Of a DNA stretch of 64,000 nt, positions 37,518 to 48,027 are shown piece by piece. Made by a program: the position numbers and the translations under genes. The DNA is from Ramazzottius varieornatus (Eukaryota > Tardigrada > Eutardigrada > Parachela > Ramazzottiidae). The DNA is taken from NCBI GenBank assembly GCA_001949185.1, contig BDGG01000010.1, forward strand, positions 753,773-817,772, given 5' to 3'. Below the pieces are notes generated by a model. The model did not search any database and was not told the origin of the DNA. It was given only the letters and a program-made list of their open reading frames with translations. How positions within the stretch are numbered: the first letter of the stretch is position 1; each line of letters opens with the position of its first letter.

Positions 37518-38409
37518 CCTTCCCGAGCAGTGCAGACTTAGAGACGGAGTACTAGAGCGGTGGTTCCTGGATCAAGCTAGGGTGCGTGGCAGCTTCAGTT
37601 TCCTCAGCGATTAAGTAGCTTGAGCTCAAGGCTTCCTTCTTCTTCCGGTTGATAACATGGACAGAAGAATAAAATGGATGCTGGCAAAGTCCAATGACTC
37701 CATTCATTACAATCTTTCATTCTTTCCCGCAGCACCGATTCGCTATCGTAATTGCACCGCGCAGCGTGGCAAAACACACGGCTTCAGTCTGGTTGTGCAG
37801 AGTCGTTCGGAACAAATGTAAATGCCATTTGTTTACTAGCGTACTACGTCACGATGACAATACGGACACTTATTTGAATGGGAGCGGTGTCTGGCGGGTC
37901 CGTGGTGACGTAATTTACCCGGAAAGGATGAAAGAGAGGGGCGGAGACGCGGAGTACAGATTCGTGGATTTCATTCAGAACTCTAAGGGACGTCACGATG
38001 AATCACACTCATCACTAGTAGACAGCAGGGCCTGAACAAGACAAACACAGTTGAATTGAGTCCTCGTTTTCCACCCGAAGTTACCTTTCGAAGTTGATTG
38101 CTTTGTACATAGAAGGCTCGAAAACTTGAGAAGGGAATCTTTAATACCGAGCGGGATCGCTGGAAGAAGCAAACGGACTGCAAAGCCTGTAATTGATTCC
38201 TCGTGCCAAGACGAGAACCATCCACTGCGACTACTTGGACCACGTTTTAGCACGCGAGGACGACTTGATTGTTTGCTTTTTCCGGACTGAAAGGTGAGCA
38301 TTTCTGTTGGGATCCTATTCTTCCTCGATGATCTACTATGTCGCTACGGGCCTACGGCGCTTCGCATTTCTGTCATGCCTAACTTGTACGAATGTTCATA
38401 GATATCATA
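37518..38409. promoter_or_regulatory. Bidirectional upstream region between PRPF19 and CHMP2A
   Basis: Holds both promoters and 5' UTRs. A likely CHMP2A 5' UTR intron runs from GTGAGC at about 38293 to the AG at 38400, just before the start codon. No specific factor site is named. Confidence 0.4.
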
Positions 38410-39338
38410 ATGGAGTTCCTGTTTGGTAAACGTAAGACTCCAGAGCAGTTGATGCGTGAGAATCAAAGGACGCTGAATAAAGCTATGCGGGACTTGGACC
38501 GTGAACGTGCACGAATGGAGCAACAGGAAAAGAAAACCATCATGGACATTAAGAAGATGGCCAAGGACAATCAGATGGTAGGTTAGACTAGACTGGCAGA
38601 AATTATTGTGTGGAACATTTTGTTCGCGTAAATTATTTTGTTTCGTGGGAAGTGATCGACTTTACATCCGATTCGTCTGTTTAACAGGACGCTGTCAAGG
38701 TGCTCGCAAAAGATCTCGTCCGTACAAGACGATACATCAAGAAGTTCATGATGATGCGCGCTAACATCCAGGCAGTATCTCTGAAAATCACGGGCCTGAA
38801 GTCGACTAACGCCATGGCGCAGGCGATGAAAGGCGTCGCCAAAGCAATGGGCCAAATGAACAAACAGGTATAAAGCGTGAATGACAAACATCCTTTTGAA
38901 ATTAGAATATTACATCGTAGATTATCATCACAAGTATTTTTTCTCGCAGATGAACCTTCCTCAAATCCAAAAGATTATGCAAGAGTTCGAGAAGCAGTCC
39001 GAAATAATGGACATGAAGGAGGAAATGATGAATGACGTGATGGATGACGCTATGGGTGACGATAACGACGAGGAAGAAACGTAAGCTTGAAGATAAACTG
39101 GTCAATTATTTATAAGGCTCTTCTGGAACTTCCTCTTTTGGTATTCAGCGACCTGATCGTCAGTAAGGTTCTGGACGAGTTGGGTCTACAGATCGCGGAC
39201 CAAGTCGGAGCTCTTCCCATTGGCCAAGGTACTGTCGCTCCAGCCGGCGCGGCGGTCAAGAAGCCTGCTGCCGCAGTAGGAGGAAGCGACCTGGACGCAG
39301 ACCTCGAAGCCAGGTTAGAGAACCTTCGTCGCGAGTAG
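38410..39338 (+). CDS. CHMP2A: CHMP2A, ESCRT-III subunit
   Basis: Four exons (38410-38577, 38688-38867, 38950-39080, 39149-39338) sum to 669 nt, 222 residues, the same length as human CHMP2A. The N-terminus MEFLFGKRKTPEQLMRENQR is the membrane-inserting start followed by basic helix 1. Helix 2 includes DAVKVLAKDLVRTRRYIKKF. The C-terminus is acidic and ends in the MIM1-type helix DLEARLENLRRE that binds the MIT domain of VPS4. CHMP2A caps CHMP4 filaments and recruits VPS4 in endosomal sorting, cytokinesis and membrane repair. The gene is convergent with the MIS12-like gene. Confidence 0.97.
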
Positions 39339-39868
39339 CCTGATGGACGTAGAGTTCTTGCAGAGGAGAGGTCCACGTTTTTATAGGTAGGATATCTGTG
39401 CAGTTCTTCTGCCGTTTTTTTCCCTGTTGCTCGAGCTTGCTAAACCTTTAAGTGATGTCCGGCCGCTCGATGAAAGCAGCAAAGATTCCGTTGCCTACTT
39501 TTCATTTAGGACAGACAGCTTTGTAGTTTCCTCTCATATGAAGAGGACTTCCGTTTGTAGTTACACACGATACTCAGATGCTGTACCGTGCGAATATCTC
39601 CAGACTTTTACAACAGCAAATCATTGGTTCTTTTCGTAAAAACAGTTGATTAGCATGATAAGAGCACAACTCTCGAAAATTGGATAACGGAAAATTGAGA
39701 GAAGAGAACGGCAGTCTGGCCCAATTTTGGCACACATAAAACTTGCGAATCTGGTTGAGCAGTAGAAGAACATACACGGTAGACTACACATTTACAATAA
39801 ATACAGACCTAGAAACTGTTGAATAAGTGTTGGTGGGATTATCGTTACTTGCAGCCAGAAGGGAGAAG
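39339..39868. other. Intergenic region between convergent genes
   Basis: 3' flanks of CHMP2A and the MIS12-like gene. AATAAA at about 39796 on the plus strand lies far from the CHMP2A stop. No gene seen. Confidence 0.45.
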
Positions 39869-41719
39869 TCAGGGAGTGACGGACCGAAGACCGTCCATGT
39901 TGTTCCGTAAAGACTCCTCGAACTCTCTCAGGTCTTTGTGTTGCTTCAAGGCCCTACACACATCTGCCAGACCACTTTCTGTTTGCAGCAGGGTCGCTAA
40001 AGTAAAGAAACAAATTTAGTACAAACTTGTACGAACAATCGTGGGAAAGAGGATTTTCAGGCCGAGTGAAGCAACGCCCTTTCAAGTCTGTCGAGATTTC
40101 AATGGACAGTACTGAAAAAAGACATCCCACTTGATCGGGCCGATTGAAAATTTTACTGGGGAACCGTACTGTGAGTCACAAGTTACGACTTGCGATGGCA
40201 GTACACGTAACTAGCATAATTATTGGCCTGTTTCAATTATTGGCCACCCAATTATTTCGGCGATCAGTGAGTGACTCGATTGAATCGACTGAAGATCATC
40301 CACATAGCTTATGAACATGAAAGGTCCACCAGACGAAGCCAAAACAGTCGGCTTCTAGACGGCTCCAAAGCGGGTGACCAATCATTGGGAACCAGCCAAC
40401 AATTATCCGAGGTACGTGTGCTGCACCCATTTTCGCGCCGAAACCGCACTGTCACCACACCAGCAGCAACCCTAATCAAAGTGCTCGCTCTACAATGGTT
40501 TGCCTTCTTTGCTCGGCCTTTCCACTGGTCAGAACCACTAGCTAGTTACTGTACCAGAAGCTTTAGCATCTTCTTCGAGGAAGTCCACGAACGTTTGGTA
40601 TTCGGCGATCTGTTCGTCGAGCTTGGCGAGCACGAAGTCCAGTCCAGCGTTGATCGCTCTCTGCTCGGCCAGCTTTTTGTTCTGAGCAGCCGCTTCACCG
40701 AATTTCCCAAGCAGTTGTGCATGTTTCTCGTTGACTTTTCTCTGGATAGCCTCCGCATCCTCCATATCGATTTGGGGAATCTCAAAAACGCCGTAGATTT
40801 GTTCCTGCAGCGAAACAACACCAGCAAACATTTAATATGCACGAGAGGTGGCCGAGAAACGAGACGTTCAAGATCGTTGTTTCAAGTGGCGCACATTGTC
40901 AGCCAACAAGAACGAATACGTGCGCCAGTTGAAACACGATCTTGTATATTTCGTTTGGCAGCTCCCAGTTGTTCCGCACATCCTGCAGCTTACCCGAAAA
41001 TTACTGACGATATTCGCAAAGGCTGTTACATATCTTTTCTCAATAGTTCCATTCATCTCCAGAAATTCTTGAGGGGACGCGAGTGGAGGCGAGCGTTCCG
41101 TGCCGTTGCTATTCTTGGTTGCCTTGTCCAGCAGTTGTAAGCACAGACCCGTGATCCGTCCTGCCACTTTATCGTACATCTGTTCTTCTACTACAACATA
41201 CAATTTTGTGTCATAGTAAAAACATCTATTAGATGATGTAGTCTTACGTTTGCGACATATTTCCTCAACGGAGGTGCCAAAGGAGTTGACGATGACGTCG
41301 TTGATGCGATGCCATTCAGGTTGCATCTTCACACTGGGACGTTCAAATCTCCTGAAGTTGAACGGATCGTGTCTCACGGCGGTCTTCTTCTCGTCCAGCA
41401 TCTTATGGATCGTCTGGTCAGCACGGAATGGCCGAGATGTCTTGGTCGGCTGAACCGTGTTAGACGTTGTAAAACTTGCATTGTTTCCCATATTCTCCTT
41501 GTCGCTATCACTGTGCTGATGATTCTCGCTCGACGTCACCATCTGATTGAATTGCTCGGATAAGCGATCCGCTGGATTCTGCAGGGCCATGTCCGATTGA
41601 ACCTACACGTACAGTCAGATGACACTGATTAATGGAGAATTTTGGGAAGGTAGTCTTACTCTCTTGGCGAAGGGAGATCCAGATGGAGAAATGAAGGCAT
41701 CAGCATGATTACGACGCAT
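39869..41719 (-). CDS. Coiled-coil protein, possibly MIS12-like kinetochore subunit
   Basis: Five exons (41660-41719, 41248-41602, 40994-41190, 40555-40804, 39869-39996) sum to 990 nt, 329 residues. Residues 1-90 are polar and Ser-rich, with ISPSGSPF and SDSDKEN phosphosite-like motifs. A helical block follows (WHRINDVIVNSFGTSVEEI, then EEQMYDKVAGRITGLCLQLL), then EKRYVTAFANIVSNFREQI with VFEIP. A long heptad helix (EAIQRKVNEKHAQLL through EYQTFVDFLEEDAK) and a C-terminal helix complete it. In MIS12 a helical head is followed by a segment ending in an 'RIP' turn and then a coiled coil, and the layout here is alike. That likeness is weak and by eye. Unrelated coiled-coil families are possible. 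It is surely expressed-type coding sequence, since five splice junctions keep frame. Confidence 0.6.
40849..40962. repeat. Palindromic intron element, copy 8 (MIS12-like intron 40805-40993)
   Basis: AAGATCGTTGTTTCAAGTGGCGCAC pairs with GTGCGCCAGTTGAAACACGATCTT. The outer GGCCGAGAAACGA and TCGTTTGGC are also inverted. One of the best-paired copies; it fills about 60 percent of its intron. Confidence 0.9.
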
Positions 41720-41812
41720 TGTGAAGCGGTCGTTGACTGAGACTACAATCATTACACTTTGATTAACGTGATGGAACAGGGCGCAGAAAAAATTCCGATA
41801 AATTCGAGAATT

Positions 41813-42128
41813 TTATTCAACGGTTTCGTGACTTTCGTCGGTTTTGTTCTTTTCGCGGTGAAGTGGAACCGGATGGAAGACAGGAACCTTGGACTGCCCC
41901 AGCTGAAAGAAGATCAATGACGTCAGGGACGGAACAATTGTTGAGCACGGTAGTGCAGCTGAACCGCGCGTTCACCTGGGACCAACTTGCCATAGAATCC
42001 GCTTCATCGTGATACGGACCGTCCTTCAAGATAACGCGCCGACTTCCGCACAAGAGCGCTGGGTTCGATTCTACAAAGTTTGCTTTTTGGTTTTCCAACA
42101 AGCCATAATTGTCACTTCGTAATGCCTT
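41813..42128 (-). CDS. Small unidentified protein, 5' end unresolved
   Basis: Two exons (41976-42128 and 41813-41902) join across a clean GT-AG intron and give about 80 residues ending in HETVE. The larger exon encodes an ordinary-looking protein segment with LLENQKANFVESNPALLCG, followed by RRVILKDGPYHDEAD. The second starts LGQSKVPVFHPVPLH. I do not recognise the family. The first exon with the ATG is not found: an acceptor AG lies just before 42128, and a nearby ATGGGT would require an intron of only 31 nt. The start of the MIS12-like gene lies close downstream on the same strand (41719). Confidence 0.45.
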
Positions 42129-43199
42129 CTAACCCAAAATGCACGTTCATCAAAGGTACACCCATCTAGCGTAATTATGGGGGGAAAAAATATTTGGCCA
42201 CAGGCCGGAAGCGGCAACGCTTCGATTGATCGTCAGTTAAGCCGGAAGATACCGCCTTCGGCCGGTGGCCAGACACTTGTTCGCCGCCAATAATTAGGTC
42301 AAGCGCGTGTACGAAGCTTGCCTGCAGACACACGAACGATGTCATTAAAATAGAAACGAAGTACGGATGGAAGCATAAAGAAGGACCGTCGGGACACATC
42401 TTGATGGCCCAACCGTATCCTCTTTGTTTGTCTGACCACCTGGCAACTGCATGTGCGTGCTTGAGGCAGCCGGTTTTGCTGGACTTATCATGTCACATAC
42501 AGTCTAGGTGTACGAAGAAGACAGTCTCGACGAAGGCAATTACTCTTCTAGGTCCAGTATCGGTGAAACATATGTTCAAAATCGGCCGCATAATTCCAAG
42601 ATAGGTTCACGCTTATTATGGATTTGAAGATAACAGGGCCTTATAACTCGAATTACACGATGATCTTCTATAATAATCCACGTTCCGACGTGTGCTAACG
42701 CGCTAGTACCATGTCCAGTTTTGATCACTTAATTCAACGTTGGAAGACACGATAATTCTGATTTTCCCGATCACGTGGAACTCAAATCGATACGAACAGA
42801 TGTACAGCTCTTCCAATATTAGTTCTGCACGGGTTAGGAGAGCCCCAACGCCCGAAAAGCGAAAGTGTTTTGTAACAAAAGAAGAGGATGCCGGAAGAAA
42901 TGAGCTCGAAAAATCGGCAGAAACGACAAAAGAACAGGCAACTAAAGTGATACCATCGATATCCGAGTGTTCCGCCAGCGTGAGTCATCTTAAATGAGAT
43001 CCGTTATCAAAGAGCAAGTCCGTATCAAATGTCAATTTCAATATTTCTGGTTCAAATTTCACACGAAATATCGCCTTGATCAGTCTTCTAATCATTTTGA
43101 ACGTGGTCCCCATTTTAACAGGCAGGAATGATTTCGGTATCAACGATCCAGGCAGAAATGTTTGGACAAATTTTAGCTGGGCAGCAGCCACACATGGGC
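42129..43199. other. Region between the small gene and the hAT remnant
   Basis: Contains an imperfect inverted pair around 42170-42300 (TAATTATGG...TTTGGCCAC against GTGGCCAGA...CCAATAATTA) and an open stretch at 42740-42997 with charged residues that might be the worn N-terminus of the hAT element. Nothing firm. Confidence 0.35.
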
Positions 43200-46100
43200 A
43201 TCTCTACCCTGGTCGGTATGGCTGAGCAGTCTTTTCGGCGGTGACGAGTCCATTTATCTTCCGTCTCACCATCAGGATCGTTTTGCTTGCTACATCATGT
43301 ATCATCGAGATCACTGACGCACTACTGGATGATTTAGTCGCGTCACAGGCCAATAACTGGTTGGGTTTTAAGCGAGACTACATGGTCAGGAAGTGGGTTG
43401 GGTTCGCAACTGACGGTGCGTCGGCCCGAACCGGACTTAACGAAGTGGCTAACAGACTTGCGGAACAACTCCCACTCATAGTGTCCACTCACTGCGTTTC
43501 CCATCGTGTACAGCTCACTGTTGTCGACACGGTAAAAAAGACGAGCGATTTCCATCAAATTCGAGGATGCAGTCCGTGATATTTACTCCTACTGCTCCAG
43601 GTAAGAAAATTGGTAGCAAAAACTTTCTGGCTGCTTTTATGTAGAAGATTGATGAACACTGTTCACCGAACTGGCTCACGAACTTCGAAACAGGCACAAA
43701 AAACACGGCAGTGCCTTTGTCTTTTGAAATATGGTCCGACATGAGCCGCTAAGACCTGACCGTGTCAAACCCGTACTTACTTTGCATGCAAGACATGAAA
43801 GGACAGAAGCTACTCGACCAACCGCTATCGATAGTGTCATTTTCTTCCTGTGATTCACTAGTCGCTTGACCATTATACAGTGTATGTGGGCGATGCGCTG
43901 CCCGCTACGGTTGAATTCCCTAGTTCCCGAATTTACAACTAACTAAGGAGAGGCGCACAGTTCTATTACAGCCGGTGACTTATCTGCAGACGCGAAGGTG
44001 TGGGACCGATTACGCATACGACTTCTTCGCCCACTATGGAATTGCGTACCGCACAGTAGTTGACCGTAAATTTAGAGTTCGAGGAGTGAAACCCTAGCGG
44101 GCATCCCTGTGTGTTTGGCGTCCTTCGATAACGATGGCAGCGCCGCACTTCGCATAACACAACACATGCCTATGGTTTATTCAATGATGGAGGAATAGTC
44201 AAAGTCCGCCGTATTGTATCGCCATTTAGCTATGGAAACTAAAATCATACGGTGGCAGTAATGTAAACTATCGTTTGATGCCGATTCCATCTATTAGGGA
44301 ACGTACAAACATTCAGAGAAATCAGGAATGGACTGCCGAAGCAGTCCATGCCTGAAGGTGGAGACCGTTAACAGTGAATGCTGAAGAAGAGCTACGAGAA
44401 TATCGCTTCGATAGTGGTCTCTGTCGTGTAAATTCCAATTCTACATAATCACATAGGAAACACAATACGTATATCACTGTAGGTCTTTCTGGCATTCAGT
44501 CGTTGCCCATTTGTCCACGTTCTGTAATCACATGAAAGCATAGTTCAAGTTCTACCGATGGCTCCCCAGTCGTGGGTTATGGGTGTCACCTTGAAATAAT
44601 ACTCTCATCAAAAGTGCTCACTGTCCGTAACGAATCAGGAATTCTTTCAGGTGGCCTGGGAACAATCTTCCAACATTCGATAACTCATGAGTGTGTGCCG
44701 TATTACTTGAGGCCTAGCGCGACCATGATCTTCGCCCACATGCACCGCATAATTATTGAACGAGTCTGCACTATAAGAAAAAATGACACTTTGGTGACAC
44801 CATTGACGGTCAATGGAGCTCACAATGTGGGATATACCTGCTGACAATATTTCAACGTTTCGCTTGTGATTGTGCATCTGATGAGCTACTGTTCTGCAGG
44901 TCCCCAAAAGCCACAAATAGACTTAAAGCGTAATGGATCTTATGGACCAAGATTTCTTGCAGCCCAAAAAGCTTCTACAGATCCGGTGGGTAGCGTCAAA
45001 GCAGGCCGCGATACGAGCGATTATTCGTGACTACAACAGACTTGTCTTAAACATTGGTGAGGCCGTGACCTTGGCGGCTGAAGGTGGTCTCCTGGAAGCT
45101 CGGTTGACCAACCTCTACAACATTATCACATCAACTCAGTTCCTCCTAACTCTTCACTTTCTTCAAGATCTCCTCGCTGAGCTATCCAAATTATAGGCGA
45201 GGTTTCAGAGAGAAGATTACCGGGTTTTCGACTTACATGACACCCTGGAAGAGTTCGTCAAGGTTCTGAACAATTGGGAGCGTAACGGGTCATTGTCTAT
45301 CACGGAGCTGAAAGACAGAATCAAGTTACAACATGACCTAGTCTTCTTTCAGGAGCGTCCAGAAACAATCGGTACACCAGTTAACGGTAAGAAACAATCG
45401 TGCCGATAACATTAAGCATAGGCAAAGCTTTTTCTCCTTTTATTCACTGCAGACTGAAACGGCAACTCTTTTACGGCTTTCCGCAAGGAGTCCGTGGACT
45501 TACTGCAAAATGCTCTCATATTCTTCAACTTGTGTTTCCCCGAAACGAAAGCGACGAGACATTTCCGGGTGTTCAGTTGAACAAATTTACTAGCGAGTAC
45601 TGACGCTGTGGCATGTACACATACAAGTGCTGGCCCGATACTTTAGGTTCAACCCGTTTACCGTCCTAGCACAGTGGATCAAGTTCAAAGCAGAGTTTAC
45701 GACAGATTTTGAGCCGGTCTACTGGACAAAGGAAAACGCCATTCTCATGCACAACATTCTGCGTGAAAGACACATCGTCTTCGAAGACGAGCACTCGGAG
45801 CTGGAACAGCTGTTTGTTGTCGCGTCTGTACTTCCGGTCAGTACGGCAATTTGCGAACGAGGTTTCTCCATCCAGGATGTAATTAAAACTATACGTCGAA
45901 CTCGACTGAACGAACGAAGCTTGGACGCGCTAATGCGGATAGCCATAAACGGGCCGCCACCAGGAGAGATGGACTTCCTGAATATCATCATGTCATGGGT
46001 ACGGACTGGTAATTTTCCTTCTGAGTGGAATCCACCCCAAGCAAGCGCCGCAAATAGTGAGGATCTCGAAAAATCAGACTGGCAGCAGACATTGACGCGA

Positions 46101-46260
46101 TCTCCAGACTGCGTGTTTAAGTCTAACATTATACGCGGGAAATGGCCGGAGACGAGGTAAGAGTTTTCTGGCCGTATTTATTCATCTAAAGACAACTGAC
46201 AGTCTGTCAGACATTATGCCTTTCTTTGTAGAAAGAAGCAGGATCGGAGCGTCACCTGAA
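43200..46260 (+). mobile_element. Decayed hAT transposase (ZNF862-like)
   Basis: Three blocks of hAT-type sequence are seen in order. 43241-43560 encodes WVGFATDGASARTG and HCVSHRVQLTVVDTV, the region around the second catalytic acidic residue. 44933-45196 encodes the segment RWVASKQAAIRAIIRDYNRL. 45627-46160 ends with the hAT C-terminal dimerisation motif (VLPVSTAICERGFS). Between them frames shift and stops occur; for example the reading shifts by one base near 43560, where KFEDAVRDIYSYCS continues in another frame. I could not find terminal repeats or an 8-bp target duplication. An old insertion, now non-functional. Confidence 0.7.
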
Positions 46261-46775
46261 TCTAGCGAGGACCACTACGATGTACAAAACACATCACTGT
46301 ACAGTCTCCCCCTGGAATATTTCCTGTACTTTTCACTTGGGATTACTGTCATATTCCGGATTCTCGATGTGTTTTGTAAACCGCACAGGACGAGTCTTCA
46401 CTCCAACATTCGCGCCGTCCTTTGTCTAAGTTCTCCACGTACATAACTTACCTCTGCTAAATATTTGGTTCATGTAATGCACCAGTGTCACATAATTTTC
46501 ATCAATAACCATTATACTTCGGACTGTTGTAATTGTCCAAGTTTACTTTATTTTCGCATTAAGGTACCTCTCAAAATTATCAGTCACCGTTGTGAGGTTT
46601 CACGCTCGAAGCATATGTTTGGCGGCAGTCCATATGCACAAATCAAAAAGTACTCCTGTGGCCTGCAAACCTTAGCTTGTCGTGGTCCAGGGTGCATCTT
46701 TACCGATACCGTTAGGTAACTCGCTCTTTCTATAAATTTTAGTTTTACAAAATTTTTGCTGCATTTTCTCCGAAA
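46261..46775. other. Intergenic region
   Basis: About 500 bp between the hAT remnant and the small membrane protein gene. Nothing recognised. Confidence 0.4.
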
Positions 46776-47547
46776 ATGTTCGCTCTCGTTGTCCTTATCC
46801 TTGTGGTGATGCCCAGCATAACCGTAAGTTTGCCTCTAAAAGAAGGTTCTACTTGTACTCCACTTTACAGATGGTCGTAATCTAACGTGGTTAGATCAAT
46901 CGTGACTTCAACCAATTCACACATGTTGCCTAAGCTTGATTGTTGAATGATCAAAAATCGTGGATGGTATAGCTGCGTCAGCCTACAACCATCGGTGAAG
47001 CTTCCTATACCCTTAAACATGTCTTGTTTCAGGCGGTAAGAACCGTATCCAGCCTACTACGGTAGCTGGCAATACGACTGCCCTACCGGAAGTGAAGCTG
47101 GAGGAAAGTGTCCGCCAATGTCCCGCTGCACCTCCATGCCCACCTTCTCCTCCATGCCCGGCTCTACCTCCCTGCCCAACATACAACCGGACGGAGCACG
47201 ACCTGGAACATCGAAACGATCGTGGCGCCAAGCACGAGGACACTGGTGATGGAAAGTGCCCCCCTCCGTCCGTGAAGACTTACTCGAAGGTTGGCGGCAT
47301 GGAATTCGGTGCAGAAACATCCTGCAACGGAACGTCGCCGGAATTCTTCCTTACCCTAGGGCTGGGTTCGACAGGCATGCTGTGCTTCACGGCCATCGCC
47401 CTAGGCTACTTGCAGTATCTCGGCAAGAAATACCGATCAGCTCCAGCTGATTCGGCGGACATGGCGGAGAAGGGATGGAAGGCCAAAAAGACACTGAACG
47501 TCGTCAAACAGAAGCTGCGCCATCGCCACCGAAACAGCTGGAGCTGA
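46776..47547 (+). CDS. Small type I membrane protein with Cys/Pro motif, unknown family
   Basis: A first exon (46776-46823) encodes a 16-residue hydrophobic signal start. The second, from about 47041, runs to TGA 47547 and encodes 168 residues. The ectodomain has a striking run of Cys-Pro motifs (CPAAPPCPPSPPCPALPPCP) and three N-glycosylation sequons (NTT, NRT, NGT). A single hydrophobic span (FFLTLGLGSTGMLCFTAIAL) is followed by a basic cytoplasmic tail ending in RHRHRNSWS. The acceptor is uncertain: the first AG (47032) puts the frame out, and the next (47040) restores it. No family recognised; predicted to be a cell-surface protein. Confidence 0.6.
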
Positions 47548-48027
47548 TCGGTACGTGGAGTCAGGATACTCGTTTTACTGTTTCATTTGAATTTTCTTTT
47601 ATTTCTTGACGTTTACCTTGTTGTTTTCCATATCTGGACGGAGTCTTTCATTTTTGCGTGATACCGCGTTCGATGCTAGATGTTCTATTGTTCTCTTCCC
47701 CTGATTGGACTTTTGTCCGCTTTGTACAGTTTTAACTTGTAAATGGTCACCCGACTTGTTGCCGTTCCCACTTCCGCTGCAGACGTAAGCAATCAAGAGC
47801 CTGATCATGCGTTTCGCTCTCCAGCAACGCGCGGTTCAGCAGCACATCGGCGTTGTTGAGTGCCTGATTGATGTAAATAAATTACTAATTAAATAAGTGA
47901 AACTGAATAGTTTTCGGAAAAACAACCGATCTCTTCGCAGAATCGCAGGTTCTTCTCCTCTCTGTGACTTCTGTACCTTTTCTTCGGTTGATCTCGTTAT
48001 TCAGTGTCCACCAGTGAGGAAGAAGTC
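47548..48027. other. Intergenic region upstream of RRS1
   Basis: Promoter and 5' UTR of RRS1. Nothing else recognised. Confidence 0.45.

Noticed and set aside
40271-41140. Plus-strand open frame of 289 codons
   Set aside because: Antisense to the MIS12-like exons and crosses one of its introns and a palindromic repeat. No family likeness.
42175-42399. Minus-strand open frame upstream of the small gene
   Set aside because: It has hydrophobic stretches but crosses an inverted repeat and cannot be spliced in frame to 42128 with confidence.
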